Positions 24,562 through 34,849 of a stretch of 64,000 bases of DNA are shown one piece after another. The notes beneath the pieces are model-generated. The model worked only from the letters and a program-made list of their open reading frames with translations, was not told the origin of the DNA and ran no database searches. Within the stretch, counting starts at the first letter, position 1; each line of letters begins with the position of its first letter. The position numbers and the translations under genes are program-made. Origin of the DNA: Bremerella sp. JC817 (GTDB taxonomy: Bacteria > Planctomycetota > Planctomycetia > Pirellulales > Pirellulaceae); contig NZ_JBFEFG010000274.1 in NCBI RefSeq assembly GCF_040718835.1, positions 434,001 through 498,000 on the forward strand, read 5' to 3'.

Positions 24562-26007
24562 ATGAAAACGATGATTGCACTGCGAAAGTTCGTCACGCTC
24601 GCCCTGGTGGTGGGATGCGGTTCCACGTTCACGGCCTGCTCGCTCAATCGGCAGGCAAAGAAGGAAGAAGCGGCTCCGCTTAAGCCGGAAGCAGGCATGA
24701 CGTTCAACGAACGCTACCCAGCCTACGACTACGCGGCGGCCCCCTCCCCTGCCCAAGTTCAGTCGGCCAATGACACCGGCTTGAATGGTGTACCAGCCTA
24801 TCAGCCACGCTTCCAAGGACAGACATTCCAGGCTCCGACCAACACCGCCACCGCACCGCAGTATTCGCAACCGGCCGGTGCCATCCAGCGGACTTCGGCG
24901 GAAATGCCAATCCAAGGGCAACCAGTGTCGGCTCAAGTTCCGGTCCGCCCCGTGAGCTATGCCTTCCCTCGCGGCCAGGTCATGCCACCTTGTGGCCCTG
25001 GCTGCAGTCACCCTAGCTCGATCTGCCATCATGGTTCGACGGCTGGTTCCTGCCAGGCTTGTCAGGCCGCCGGCATTCCTTACCAAGCTGGTCCGTGCTG
25101 GCCTGAAGACGAATACTTGTACGACGGTGGAGACCGTTTGGTCCGCACCGAAATCGACGGCGAGTTCGGTGTGCATGGTCTTGATATTGAAGACACCGTC
25201 GGCCATTACGACACGCTGGAAGGTCAGCGCATTGTCACGCCGAGTAATCGCGTTTGCGTCTATGCTCCTCGCTTCGCTGCCGTCCGTAAGGTGACTGGCT
25301 TGAACCAGGAAATCCTCGGCACGCAGATCTCAGGCTTGGACGCCAACCTCCAACTCAACAACCAACAGCACAATGGCACCCCAGCCGGTGTCGTTCAGCC
25401 GCTGGCTCTGCGAGGTCAAATCGGCGGCAAGATGGCCAACGCTCTTACCGAAGACCTGCCTGGCGTTCAGATCCAGAACGGTGTTCGACTGGCCCAGTTT
25501 GTCGAAGAGTTCAAGGCTTACGAAAACCTAAGCATCATCCGCTACGGCGTCTTCGATCAGGGCGAGAAGGCTCGCCTCGCTTCCAGTCTGCTCAATGCGG
25601 TTACCTGGACGCAGAACCAGCAGGTTCAAGTCACGGTCGAAGGTCGCAAGGCTTCCGAAGTCGCTTCCGGCAAAACTCCGCAGGAATTCGTCTGGTCGGA
25701 ATTGGCCGGCGAACCTCGTCTGCGTGTCGTGAAGCTGGCCGACAAGGGTGCTGCCGAACCAGGTGACATCGTTGAGTTCACGCTTCGCTTCGACAACGTC
25801 GGTACCCAGGTCATGGGCAACGTGACGCTGCTCGACAATCTGACGCCACGTCTCGAGTATGTCGAAGGTTCGGCTCAGTGCGATCTGGAAGCAACCTTCC
25901 TGACGCAGCCAAACGAAGCAGGCTCGCAGCTTCTCCGTTGGGAAATCACCAACCCACTGGAAGCTGGCCAAGGTGGTATCATCCGCTTCCAGTGCCGCGT
26001 GCGATAA
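24562..26007 (+). CDS. Surface lipoprotein with C-terminal DUF11-type repeat
   Basis: 481 residues from MKTMIALRKFVTLALVVGCG; the lipobox is FTAC. Residues 30-160 are Pro/Gln/Ala-rich, followed by a Cys/His-containing stretch (MPPCGPGCSHPSSICHH) that may bind metal. A conserved middle domain begins WPEDEYLYDGGDRLVRTEID. The end (LRVVKLADKGAAEPGDIVEF and VTLLDNLTPRLEYVEGSAQC) matches the DUF11 beta-sandwich repeat common in surface proteins. Cys/His-rich plus DUF11 layouts are typical of planctomycete envelope proteins. Role presumed structural. Confidence 0.78.
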   Translation: MKTMIALRKFVTLALVVGCGSTFTACSLNRQAKKEEAAPLKPEAGMTFNERYPAYDYAAAPSPAQVQSANDTGLNGVPAYQPRFQGQTFQAPTNTATAPQYSQPAGAIQRTSAEMPIQGQPVSAQVPVRPVSYAFPRGQVMPPCGPGCSHPSSICHHGSTAGSCQACQAAGIPYQAGPCWPEDEYLYDGGDRLVRTEIDGEFGVHGLDIEDTVGHYDTLEGQRIVTPSNRVCVYAPRFAAVRKVTGLNQEILGTQISGLDANLQLNNQQHNGTPAGVVQPLALRGQIGGKMANALTEDLPGVQIQNGVRLAQFVEEFKAYENLSIIRYGVFDQGEKARLASSLLNAVTWTQNQQVQVTVEGRKASEVASGKTPQEFVWSELAGEPRLRVVKLADKGAAEPGDIVEFTLRFDNVGTQVMGNVTLLDNLTPRLEYVEGSAQCDLEATFLTQPNEAGSQLLRWEITNPLEAGQGGIIRFQCRVR

Positions 26008-26032
26008 GCTCGGCCGCGGCTTCCTGGCGAAT

Positions 26033-26899
26033 CTAATCCTCGGCAGGAACGTTTTCGCGAAGCCATCGCTGGTGATCGGCTTCGCACGAGGGACAGAACA
26101 GCGCGGCAACCCCCTGCTCTGTCTTGGCGACATCGCCCCATAGCTTGGCGTTGGGAAACAATTCCGATGACCACCGTGCCGGGGCATCGATAAAGAAGAT
26201 ATCTTGCGGCGAGCGATATGGCAGCATCCGTTCGTGATGGCGGCCGCAGAACTCTCGACCACGCGTCAGGTACGCGGTAGGCAAGGCGCCGCACAACGGA
26301 CAATAACCATCTTCGATCGCATCGGTGACGATCTCGCTACCGCATTGGCATTGCCCGACAACGGCCCCTGGGCTGGAAGCACTTCGCAGATCCCCCAGCA
26401 CGAATTGACGAGGTCGTTGCTGGCAGTGAGGACAACTGGAATGCTCGGAGTCGTTCCAGTCGTATTTGTTGCCACAGTCCGGACCACAGATAGCTCGCAC
26501 TCTCACCTGGTGAATGGCCAACGAATGGTTCAGGCAGCGTGAGCAATCCAACACCTCACTCACCCGCAGATCAAACAAATACTCGCCGGATGTCTCCCAA
26601 CGTTCCTGCAAAATGGCTCGTTCTACGCGGATGAATGCCTCCTCGAACGCCTCCTGCTGTTCCTCCAGGGCCTCTCGTGCGGCAGTTCGATCGAGCGGTT
26701 TCTCGTCGCTTTGCTGTGCTACTTCCGATGAAAGCTGATTGTAAAGCTCTCGATCGTCTGCCGAGAACTTCACAACGACGTCGCTCAAAATCGCTTGCTC
26801 TGACGACAAGAGAGGAAACCACCATTGCTGCTGATGGTATCCGGAACGGACCCGCCGAGTGCGAGCCCCACAATCACAAACCCCGTGAATAAGAATCAT
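26033..26899 (-). CDS. Cysteine-rich multi-zinc-ribbon protein
   Basis: 288 residues from MILIHGVCDCGARTRRVRSG, with GGAGAG upstream. Cysteine pairs recur through the protein: CDCG, CSRC, CGPDCG, CPHC, CQCG, CPLCG, and CPSC, indicating several zinc ribbons. A Glu/Gln-rich helix lies at about 70-110. No catalytic motif is seen; it could be an RNA/protein-binding adaptor. Convergent with the DUF11 lipoprotein gene. Confidence 0.65.
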   Translation of the reverse strand: MILIHGVCDCGARTRRVRSGYHQQQWWFPLLSSEQAILSDVVVKFSADDRELYNQLSSEVAQQSDEKPLDRTAAREALEEQQEAFEEAFIRVERAILQERWETSGEYLFDLRVSEVLDCSRCLNHSLAIHQVRVRAICGPDCGNKYDWNDSEHSSCPHCQQRPRQFVLGDLRSASSPGAVVGQCQCGSEIVTDAIEDGYCPLCGALPTAYLTRGREFCGRHHERMLPYRSPQDIFFIDAPARWSSELFPNAKLWGDVAKTEQGVAALFCPSCEADHQRWLRENVPAED

Positions 26900-27103
26900 G
26901 CACGCTCTCCAGAGTTGTGGCGGCAACGAGAATCATCGGGCGAAATCGGTCCAATGACTCTCGTTATAGACCATCTACCGCGAGAGCGCAAACATCTTTT
27001 TGGAAAGCGTGGCCTTTATGCCGGTGGCTCTTTGAAAACGTACCGGAGTGACAAAGCCCCTCTTCCAAAGCAATCAAGGGGCGTAGGGTCTCCTCGAAAC
27101 GAA

Positions 27104-29377
27104 CTATAAATCGAGCCGACTGACATAGATGCAGGTCAGGCCCAACATCACGCAGATGAAGATAAAATTGTGCACGACCGGCATCACGATATTGTCGGCC
27201 TGGCGGACTTCGCGAAGGTCGCCCGTCGATTGCGGGCCCTGGAATGAGGTGGTCGATTCCTCCGTCACCAGGTACTTCAGCAAATTGTTCAGCTCGCCTG
27301 GCTTCGGAAAGACATAGTAGATCGGCTGCACGATCCAGTCGTACGTGAATCGATACCAGTCGGAATCTGGCCAGCATGTTTCAACAATCTCGCCGCTGGC
27401 CAGGTCATAGGCTCGTACCCGGTTCTTATTGTCTGCCACGAGCATTTGATCTTCATGGAAGGTAATCGCCGAGGCGTCATTGTCGATGGTGGTCCCCTCC
27501 CCTGCCTCGATGTCGTACAGCCAAAGCGTGCCGTTGTGGAACAACACTGCCACATGCTTTCCGTCGGAACTCGTTTCAATCGCGGAAGGTGGCGTATCGC
27601 CGGCGGGCCGTAAGGTTTGCTGCAGTTCCAAGGTATCGGCTTCGCGGAACTCGATGCGTCCATTCTCGTCGGCAACAATCGCCACTTTGCTTGTCAGCCC
27701 GACCACGACATCCACCTCTTCCTCGCGGCTGATCTGCTTCGTGACTTTGTAGCCCTTGCCGCCGTCCCGATTCAGGATAACCAGGCTCCCCTGGTTATCG
27801 ATCAGCAGGCGATTCGAGGCGGGATCGATCGCGGCGGCAAAAGGTGGAAAGTACGGAACGCCTCCGTCCGGACCAATCCGTTCAAATGATTTGGCTCCAC
27901 CCAATTGGATATCGAAGCCGAGGATCTTGGTCTTCTTTTCTTCCCCTTTGCCTTGATACAGGAAGACGCCGGCCGAGCCGACCACCAGGACGTTGTCTTC
28001 CGAGTCTTGCAAGATCCACGAACCACCAGTCGGCGGACTAGCCCCTGTCTCGGCAACCCAGTTTCCAGACCACTTCGCCGTCATGAACTTACCACCGCTC
28101 AATCCCATGCGGCGTGGCCCCATTCCCCCGCCCTGCTGCAGGTACATCATCGTTTTCGTTGGTGCATGGTAAATCGGTCCGACCATGATCGACTGCATGG
28201 CGATGTTCTCCGGACCGCGACGATCCGACTGCAGAACCACTTCCCACGAACGGAGATTCGGATTCCACTGCACGAACTGTCCAATCTGCGTCACCCCGAC
28301 CAGGCCTTCATCGGTATCGACCAGACGGACCAGCTTGGTCGGATTGATGATGAACGGCTCGAAGATCGAGGTCTTCACCAGGCCGATTCCAAAGCAGGCG
28401 TAAAAGAACAAGACGGTGATCACGATCGAGACAATCGAATTTCGCCACAGCACCCCTGCGAGTGACGAGACCGAGTAATAGATCGCGAACTGGAACAGAA
28501 AAACGGGAATACAGTACAGAAGGGCCGGGCTCCAGACATCGAACTGGATCCCCATAATCAGCCATAAGCCAACCAGGAAGTACGTCACACTAAGAAAGAC
28601 AAACGCGCACCCGCCAATGTACTTGGCGATCACCAATAGCGATCGCGAGATTGGTTTACTCAGCAGAAGATCGATTGCCCCCGGCTCGAACGTACGCGGC
28701 ATGATCGGCGCCGTCACCAGGATTGCGACAAAGATCGCAAACATCCCGACAAACACGTCGATGAATCCTGTCAGCACATACTTCACCGTGATCGGCAGAA
28801 GCTCGCGCGTGATCGGTAGCGGGACCGGTGCCCACATCAGCGGATAGGTTAAGTAGAGTTCTTCTGCCGGTACATTGCCGAGGTGAACCGGAAATGCATC
28901 GCGAAGAAGAAGGCGATTCACATACGCCAGGTCATCTCCGGAAAGTCCCTCGGTTCCTTTGTCGAGCAGAACTTTCGTTTCCTGACCGAGCGTGACGTCT
29001 TTCCAGGTTGCTTCGTCGTAAAAATCATTCTTGGGTAAGACGGCATTCAAGCTATCGATCACATCGTTGACCTGGGCCGCGGTGAACTTGCCCGGGTCGC
29101 TTTGCACTAACTGCTTGAGCGGATCGTTGCCCATCGCAACCAGGCGTTTACCCGGACTGGCTTCGTCGGCGTTGGCCGCTTCGCGCAGGTCTTGCACAAA
29201 TGCCGGCACGTCGCGAATGCTCATCCGGTTGAAGTTCACCATCCGCTTCACGTCGTAACTCAGTGGTGCCAACGCGATCAGCACCAGGGTCAACGCCAAC
29301 AGCAAAATGTAGAGGACGCGCGAGACGATCGCTTCGTGGAACGAGTCGTAGATGACGGTCAAATAGGGTCGCATCAA
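27104..29377 (-). CDS. ABC-2-type permease with large soluble insertion
   Basis: 757 residues. The first membrane helix is at 18-40, followed by a ~150-residue extracytoplasmic loop, then a cluster of five helices (about 190-345, e.g. FIDVFVGMFAIFVAILVTAP, IVSIVITVLFFYACFGIGLV). A ~340-residue soluble part follows, with repeats such as DGKHVAVLFHNGTLWLYDIE and MLVADNKNRVRAYDLASGEI that look like beta-propeller blades, and a final helix ends the protein. It follows the ATPase gene 31 bases downstream on the same strand, forming an exporter. Substrate unknown. Confidence 0.8.
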   Translation of the reverse strand: MMRPYLTVIYDSFHEAIVSRVLYILLLALTLVLIALAPLSYDVKRMVNFNRMSIRDVPAFVQDLREAANADEASPGKRLVAMGNDPLKQLVQSDPGKFTAAQVNDVIDSLNAVLPKNDFYDEATWKDVTLGQETKVLLDKGTEGLSGDDLAYVNRLLLRDAFPVHLGNVPAEELYLTYPLMWAPVPLPITRELLPITVKYVLTGFIDVFVGMFAIFVAILVTAPIMPRTFEPGAIDLLLSKPISRSLLVIAKYIGGCAFVFLSVTYFLVGLWLIMGIQFDVWSPALLYCIPVFLFQFAIYYSVSSLAGVLWRNSIVSIVITVLFFYACFGIGLVKTSIFEPFIINPTKLVRLVDTDEGLVGVTQIGQFVQWNPNLRSWEVVLQSDRRGPENIAMQSIMVGPIYHAPTKTMMYLQQGGGMGPRRMGLSGGKFMTAKWSGNWVAETGASPPTGGSWILQDSEDNVLVVGSAGVFLYQGKGEEKKTKILGFDIQLGGAKSFERIGPDGGVPYFPPFAAAIDPASNRLLIDNQGSLVILNRDGGKGYKVTKQISREEEVDVVVGLTSKVAIVADENGRIEFREADTLELQQTLRPAGDTPPSAIETSSDGKHVAVLFHNGTLWLYDIEAGEGTTIDNDASAITFHEDQMLVADNKNRVRAYDLASGEIVETCWPDSDWYRFTYDWIVQPIYYVFPKPGELNNLLKYLVTEESTTSFQGPQSTGDLREVRQADNIVMPVVHNFIFICVMLGLTCIYVSRLDL

Positions 29378-29408
29378 TCGGTGCTTGTTCTAGGAGTTGC
29401 GCGGGTGG

Positions 29409-30362
29409 CTACTGCGGCGTTTCGCTGGTCACGATATTGAGGAAGGCTTCTTCCAGGCTCGTTCGGAGCCGACGGATTTCAACGATGTCGATCTGATGCT
29501 GCCGCAGTTGATCGATGCATTGATTGAGCATGGCCTGGTCTTCGGCCGAGACGACAACGCGAGCCAGATGGTCGCCGTCGGTTTGCCAAGGTTCCGTTTC
29601 GACTGCTGACAGGGCGTACTGCATCTGGTCGATCGAACCTCGCATGACGAATTCGACCCGAGCATTGGGGTGCGTGGTGATCTCTTCAATCGTGCCCACC
29701 TTTTGGACACGTCCCCCCAGCAAGATGGCAGCCTGGTCGCAGACCATTTCGATCTCTTGCAGCTGGTGACTATTCAAAAAGATGGTCGTTCCTTCCTGCT
29801 GCAGTTCTTTCAGCAAGCGACGAATATCGGCTCGGCCAACGGGATCGACGCCGTCGGTCGGTTCGTCGAGGATCACCAGCTCGGGATTGTGCAGAAGCGA
29901 CTGGGCGATCCCCAAACGCTGTTGCATCCCCTTCGAGTATTTATGAACCGGTGTGTTGCCCCACTTGGAAAGTCCGACCCGCTCCAGCAACGCGGGCCGT
30001 TTCGCCAACACTTCCGAGCGACTCAATCCACTTAGCCCGCCGTAATAAATCATCGCGGCGTTGCCGGTCAGATGCCGCGGAAAGCGATGGTGCTCTGGCA
30101 GATACCCAACCATCTTGCGACCCAGTCGATCGCCCAGCGGTCGTCCCAGCAAGGCTCCATTGCCGGAAGATCGCTTAACGAGCCCCAACAGAATCTTGAT
30201 GAGGGTCGTCTTGCCGGCTCCATTGGGACCAAGCAAACCGAAGATCGTTCCGCGCGGAACCGTCAACGAGACTCCACGTAGCGCATTGACCTGCTTCGAC
30301 GTGAAAAGCCCCTCACGATACGACTTGTGCAGGTCTTGCACGTCGATAATTGCTTCCGCCAT
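29409..30362 (-). CDS. ABC transporter ATP-binding protein
   Basis: 317 residues, one nucleotide-binding domain plus a ~95-residue C-terminal extension of the kind found in ABC-2 exporters. Walker A GPNGAGKTTLIKILLG, signature YSKGMQQRLGIAQ (serine-lysine-glycine variant of LSGGQ), Walker B LVILDEPTDGVDP and switch His (LNSHQLQEIE) are all visible. Powers the neighbouring permease. Confidence 0.93.
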   Translation of the reverse strand: MAEAIIDVQDLHKSYREGLFTSKQVNALRGVSLTVPRGTIFGLLGPNGAGKTTLIKILLGLVKRSSGNGALLGRPLGDRLGRKMVGYLPEHHRFPRHLTGNAAMIYYGGLSGLSRSEVLAKRPALLERVGLSKWGNTPVHKYSKGMQQRLGIAQSLLHNPELVILDEPTDGVDPVGRADIRRLLKELQQEGTTIFLNSHQLQEIEMVCDQAAILLGGRVQKVGTIEEITTHPNARVEFVMRGSIDQMQYALSAVETEPWQTDGDHLARVVVSAEDQAMLNQCIDQLRQHQIDIVEIRRLRTSLEEAFLNIVTSETPQ

Positions 30363-30656
30363 GAGCCCGATTCAGAGATGAGAAAAGCGTCGGTGCGTGC
30401 CTGGTCCATCCAAGACAACAACGCACCAATGGTACCGTCTTCGCTTCGTGTTACCAATGATCAGGCGGATTGGCTTCCGAATTCTCAAGAAAGGGGGAAA
30501 AGAATCACGGAAAAGTCACAATGGCCATCAATCGCCCTGGCTCACTTAGTCAGATACCACGAAAGAACCATCTGGCACACTGTTTGCTCTCCTCGGATTC
30601 AAACAAACTCGCTGGTGCTGCCAGGCGCCGCTTCATTCGTAAACAGGAGATTCGAG

Positions 30657-30887
30657 ATGACCCTGATGGTAATCATTCTGGTCGTGGTGATGTTTTTGGC
30701 CCTGAGCGGAGCAAGCTACGGCTACGCTTCCCGTCCTGTCGATGGACCTTATCCAGTCTACATGGCGCCACTAGGTGGTCTGGCCAGCTTGCTGCTGCTT
30801 GCCCTGGTCGTCGTACTGGTGATGGGCATGCTGAATGGTTTCGAGGGCTTCACGCTCGACCTTCCACGAATCACGGTCGATCCGTAA
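30657..30887 (+). CDS. 76-residue two-helix membrane protein
   Basis: Starts MTLMVIILVVVMFLALSGAS with AGGAG upstream; the frame is open further 5' but that part is not protein-like. Two membrane helices flank a short loop YASRPVDGPYPVYMAPLG, and the tail ends LDLPRITVDP. A clear terminator follows 20 bases later, so it is a stand-alone transcription unit. Function unknown. Confidence 0.7.
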   Translation: MTLMVIILVVVMFLALSGASYGYASRPVDGPYPVYMAPLGGLASLLLLALVVVLVMGMLNGFEGFTLDLPRITVDP

Positions 30888-30907
30888 CCGCTTACCCCCT
30901 GAGTGCG

Positions 30908-30950
30908 AAAAGGCCTGGACGTTATCTTACCGTCCAGGCCTTTTTCTTTT
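30908..30950 (+). terminator. Terminator after the small membrane protein gene
   Basis: A 14-bp perfect stem (30908-30921 with 30931-30944), nine-base loop, then T-rich tail. The A-run on the other side may make it work for the convergent gene as well. Confidence 0.9.
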
Positions 30951-30974
30951 CTTGCGTCAACCAATGTCGATTGG

Positions 30975-31823
30975 TTACTTCGCCGCGTTCGGAAAGACTG
31001 ACTTCCAATCGACCTCTTCACCCGGCTTGAGTGGTCCTCGGACGACCCACTTGGCCGCATCGACAATCAGCGGTGGATTGCCAAGTTTCCATTTGAACTC
31101 AGGATGGGCACTAAACAAGACGAACCGCCCTTCCCCGTACGATCCGCCCAGGATCGCGGGCGTCCCTGGCATCACGCCTCCCTTATCGTCCCCTTTTTTG
31201 ATGTCGGTACGATAGGTGGCCAGGGCCTTGGTCACGCCGAAACCAGGTTCGTCGGTGATCTCCCACAGCGGACCATTAGCGTAATACATCTCGAGCTTCG
31301 GCTTCGCACTGTCGCCTGTTTCCAGCTCGACCACACCTTTGCCGCGTGCCCAGCGACCATCTTGGTAGTCGATGCAGCGAGCGTTGGCGACTTCCACGTA
31401 TTTCAAGGCATCGTTGTGACCACGCACAAACGAGTAGCCACCTGCACAGCTGGCCATCACGCCGCCGCCACGACGGACGAATGCTTCGACCAGCTTGCCA
31501 CCTTCTTCGCCAAGCGACTTGTTGAACTTCGTCCCGCTGCCGCCGCCGATGATGAAGATGTCGAGGTCGTCGAGCGCACCGCTGCGGACCTGTTCGCCAG
31601 AAACCGCTTTGGCTTCCATCCCGGCTTCGCGAAGAATACGAATGTAGAGACCTTGGCTGGTGTTGCTGCCGGGCTCGGTGGCCGAACTCAAGACACCAAC
31701 GCGAATTGGCTTGGCCTCGGTCGTCGCTGTCGCTTCCGCTCCAAATGTCGGGGCGGCTGTCAGCGCGGTGAACCACAAGACCATCAACAATAGAAACGGA
31801 CCGAACATTCGGGGGCAGGCCAT
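30975..31823 (-). CDS. Secreted class-I amidotransferase-like (BPL_N/ThuA-like) protein
   Basis: 282 residues with signal peptide (MFGPFLLLMVLWFTALTAAP). The mature part shows the flavodoxin-like amidotransferase plan: IRVGVLSSATEPGSN start, DIFIIGGGSGTKFNKSL, a nucleophile-elbow cysteine in GGGVMASCAGGYSFVRG, and late LFSAHPEFKWKL. This matches the biotin-ligase N-terminal-like domain proteins common in planctomycetes. The enzymatic role is not established. Confidence 0.75.
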   Translation of the reverse strand: MACPRMFGPFLLLMVLWFTALTAAPTFGAEATATTEAKPIRVGVLSSATEPGSNTSQGLYIRILREAGMEAKAVSGEQVRSGALDDLDIFIIGGGSGTKFNKSLGEEGGKLVEAFVRRGGGVMASCAGGYSFVRGHNDALKYVEVANARCIDYQDGRWARGKGVVELETGDSAKPKLEMYYANGPLWEITDEPGFGVTKALATYRTDIKKGDDKGGVMPGTPAILGGSYGEGRFVLFSAHPEFKWKLGNPPLIVDAAKWVVRGPLKPGEEVDWKSVFPNAAK

Positions 31824-31934
31824 AGCTTGTCCAGGGGAGAAACGGGGAGAGTGGAATCCTTTTCATTTTAGTTCCCACTCGCCGAATCATTATCCCCAGA
31901 ACGACGGCATTTAGCCTAGGCAAGCCATCACGGC

Positions 31935-34679
31935 TTACTCGCTACGGGTCGAATCGCTACGACGGCTACGATTGGCCATCGACCATTGTCGCTGCTTGCC
32001 GGCCGGCGGACCGAGCCAGTCTTCGATCACACGCAGTGGCGGAACGCCGTGCTGTTCCTCGATATCTTGCTGCGAGCTGGTGACCCATTCTTCCGCTTCC
32101 TGGTCAAGCTGATTCCAGGCCCGTTCGTAGGTCTTCATCTGCTCGCTGCTTAACTTCCACGACAACGGAGGATCGCTGCTGCCGAAGTAAGGAATCGAAA
32201 CGACTTTGAACTGGATCGGGTAGAGCCCTGGGCCGGCCGTGCGGTTCTGTCCGAACGAAGGGCGACCTTGTGAAACCTGCCGAGCGGGAATGCCTCGGGA
32301 TGGCGTCGCTTTGTCGGAAGAGACTTCCGAGGAAGAGATTCCAAAACGTTCCAAACGGTTTCTTGCCTTCCGCTGAGCCTGCAGGCTGAACTGCGAATCG
32401 CCTGCGTACTGGGCATCAGACGGGCCATCTTCGGGCGAGCTGCGATCTGGGCGGCGCGACAAATGATGCAGCACCCACATCACCTCTTGTTCGGTGACAG
32501 TACGATCTTCCAGGAAACCAACTTCCAACTGACCGCGTTCGGCCTGCGATGCGCCGCGAACGTTACTCAGACCTAACAGCGGACCAATCGTCGCGTAGCT
32601 CAACGCCTCGAACTGTCCGCCTGATTCGTCGAAGCTGGCGTGCGGCGAACTGTCGCCATAGTTGTTGATATTGATCAGCAAGATTCGGTCGAACGGACGT
32701 TCTTCCGGAGTCTTCTTGCAGAACTTGTCGATCAACTGGCTCACACTTTCCAGCGCCGTCATGATGCCGTCGTTGTCGGCGTAGGCACCGTCCCCCATAC
32801 GAACCGCAGGCATGACCGCCTCGCCGTTTTCGTCGGCGGCTGGCTTGCTGATCGGCGTGACGTACGGGAACGAAGCGGACAAACGGACCGCCGTGGCGAC
32901 CTTCATATCGAGATCGTTGCTCCGCAGATCGAAAGCAGAACAGTGCGGATCGATGTCGTGTCCTGCTTCTTCCGAGTTGTGCTGATGTTCATGCAGTGCC
33001 GCCGAACCAAGGATCACACGTCGGCCCGATTTCACATCGGTCGCGTTGAAGACCACCACTGGCAGTTGGCCTTGCTTCGACAAGTCGCCCCAGGCACCGA
33101 GCTTGGGTGAAGGCCGGCCGGAACTTCGCATGGTGAAGTCCCAAAAGTGTTCGGCAGCCGTACCACGATCGAAAGGCGTGAGCGGTAACACATCGTGGAA
33201 GGTCGCGGCAAAGAAGATCGGTTCGAGATTCGATTGCTGGGCACGCTTGCGAACTTCTTCCAGCGGAACCGGGTCATTGGCGTCGCTGATCGCATCGACA
33301 TAGTACATCGAGCCGACACTGCCACCTGAGACAGCACTGATCATGCCGAGCGAGTTGCGGAAAGTGCCAGGCCAGCGTTCGTCGAGCCGCGTCAGCACTT
33401 CCGCCGACCAGGCTGCCGCATGGATCCCGCCCCCTGGGGCAGTTACCACGATCAACGTTCGCTGGTTGCTCTGGCGAGGATCGCGCGAGCCGCTGCGAGG
33501 AATGTCGCGGGCCTCGATCGCTTCGACCAGGCTGGTGGAAGCAATCTCGCTTCGTTCGACCTTGAAGTCGTAGTCGCGTACGAAGAACAAGGCGAGCCCC
33601 AGGATCGAGGCGGTCAGCAATGTTGAGACACGGAATCGATCGAGCCAGAATGCCATGCCGGAAGCAATGGTCGTCAGGATGGCGACCACCAACGCGAAGT
33701 GGCCAATCGTCGGAATGACCTTGGTCAGGTTGCTACCAGGAAAAAGAATATGCTCGGCGATGCCCAGCACAAATGTGGTCGATAGTAACAGCCCCAATAA
33801 CAAGGCCAATTCCAAGTGCCCTGCCAATGGACGTTCGATGCCGTCGGTGTCCTTCATCGAATAGCCAGGCCCACGGACCAAACCGATTCGAGCCAACATC
33901 ACCGCGACGCCGCGCGGCAGTTTGGCGACTTCTTCCGGGCGATCGAGAAGATGGTCGTGCTGATGATGCAGCGATTCAAACGGAAAGATCCCGCGCAGGG
34001 GAATCACGCCGGGCAGGAAGTATTTTCGGAGGAAGCTCAGCATCACCAGCGACAATGTCGCCAGCAAACCGCCCAGCAGAAATCCGCCATACAAGGTTTC
34101 GACGGTGATGAACTCGCGATTGACGCGCAGGTTCAAGTCTGCGACCAGTGTTAAACCAGGCATCGGCAACAAGACCCAGGCCATATAAAGCCACGCCGGC
34201 CAGCCCATCCCGCGTCGATGCGAATCTTCCATCATCGCGGCCAGATCACGCGCCTCGCGATGCGAAACCTTGCCGGTCAGTTCGTTCCAATGCGCGAAGC
34301 GTTCGGCACCATGCACCCAAGCGGCACGGATTTGCAGCAGCAACAGTGCGGCGGTCACGTACCACGAGAACGAGGCCAGAATCGCCTGCGAGAAGTTATC
34401 GAGCAGCAATGCGTTTTCCATCAAAAGTGGAAGCGCAAAGCGGGAGACTGGGACGATGGTAACCAGCAGCAACAAACCAAAGATCGAGAACCGACAGGTA
34501 CTCGAGACATTGAAAAACTCGCCAATCTGCTGCCAATTGCCAGAAGGCGTTTTCGATTCAGCCTGCGATCGCGTTAACTCACCACCGGTAGTCATACGTC
34601 GGTCCATCCTTGGATTGTTTCCAGGGCTCCTCTTCTTCATCCCTGCTCGCGGCGCGGTCGGCGCATGCGAAACTTGCAC
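31935..34679 (-). CDS. Membrane-anchored patatin-like phospholipase
   Basis: Up to 914 residues; translation may begin at internal ATGs (e.g. the one at 34595). The N-terminal ~390 residues hold about eight membrane helices. The catalytic part has the oxyanion loop TAPGGGIHAAAW, nucleophile Ser in AVSGGSVGSMYY (GxSxG), and catalytic Asp in MGDGAYADNDG, the patatin dyad. It should hydrolyse acyl lipids at the membrane. The C-terminal region 700-914 is polar, with Ser/Arg-rich segments. Long intergenic spacing suggests a single-gene unit. Confidence 0.85.
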   Translation of the reverse strand: MQVSHAPTAPRAGMKKRSPGNNPRMDRRMTTGGELTRSQAESKTPSGNWQQIGEFFNVSSTCRFSIFGLLLLVTIVPVSRFALPLLMENALLLDNFSQAILASFSWYVTAALLLLQIRAAWVHGAERFAHWNELTGKVSHREARDLAAMMEDSHRRGMGWPAWLYMAWVLLPMPGLTLVADLNLRVNREFITVETLYGGFLLGGLLATLSLVMLSFLRKYFLPGVIPLRGIFPFESLHHQHDHLLDRPEEVAKLPRGVAVMLARIGLVRGPGYSMKDTDGIERPLAGHLELALLLGLLLSTTFVLGIAEHILFPGSNLTKVIPTIGHFALVVAILTTIASGMAFWLDRFRVSTLLTASILGLALFFVRDYDFKVERSEIASTSLVEAIEARDIPRSGSRDPRQSNQRTLIVVTAPGGGIHAAAWSAEVLTRLDERWPGTFRNSLGMISAVSGGSVGSMYYVDAISDANDPVPLEEVRKRAQQSNLEPIFFAATFHDVLPLTPFDRGTAAEHFWDFTMRSSGRPSPKLGAWGDLSKQGQLPVVVFNATDVKSGRRVILGSAALHEHQHNSEEAGHDIDPHCSAFDLRSNDLDMKVATAVRLSASFPYVTPISKPAADENGEAVMPAVRMGDGAYADNDGIMTALESVSQLIDKFCKKTPEERPFDRILLININNYGDSSPHASFDESGGQFEALSYATIGPLLGLSNVRGASQAERGQLEVGFLEDRTVTEQEVMWVLHHLSRRPDRSSPEDGPSDAQYAGDSQFSLQAQRKARNRLERFGISSSEVSSDKATPSRGIPARQVSQGRPSFGQNRTAGPGLYPIQFKVVSIPYFGSSDPPLSWKLSSEQMKTYERAWNQLDQEAEEWVTSSQQDIEEQHGVPPLRVIEDWLGPPAGKQRQWSMANRSRRSDSTRSE

Positions 34680-34849
34680 GTATCTTCCTTATCGGCAAGC
34701 TGGTGAAAGTTTGACGATTATGTTCTTGAATCGATGAGAACTTTCCTCGGATTTCCGCCACGATCGGCCGGTCTGAGAGCCTTTCACGAAGCATCTGCTG
34801 GCATGCCGGCAGCTAGCGGCCCCCTACCCTGCTACCGTTGGCGCATGAA

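Noticed and set aside
30327..30656. N-terminal extension of the 76-residue membrane protein to 186 residues
   Set aside because: The added part overlaps the ABC ATPase start on the other strand and is not protein-like; a good ribosome site precedes the inner ATG at 30657.
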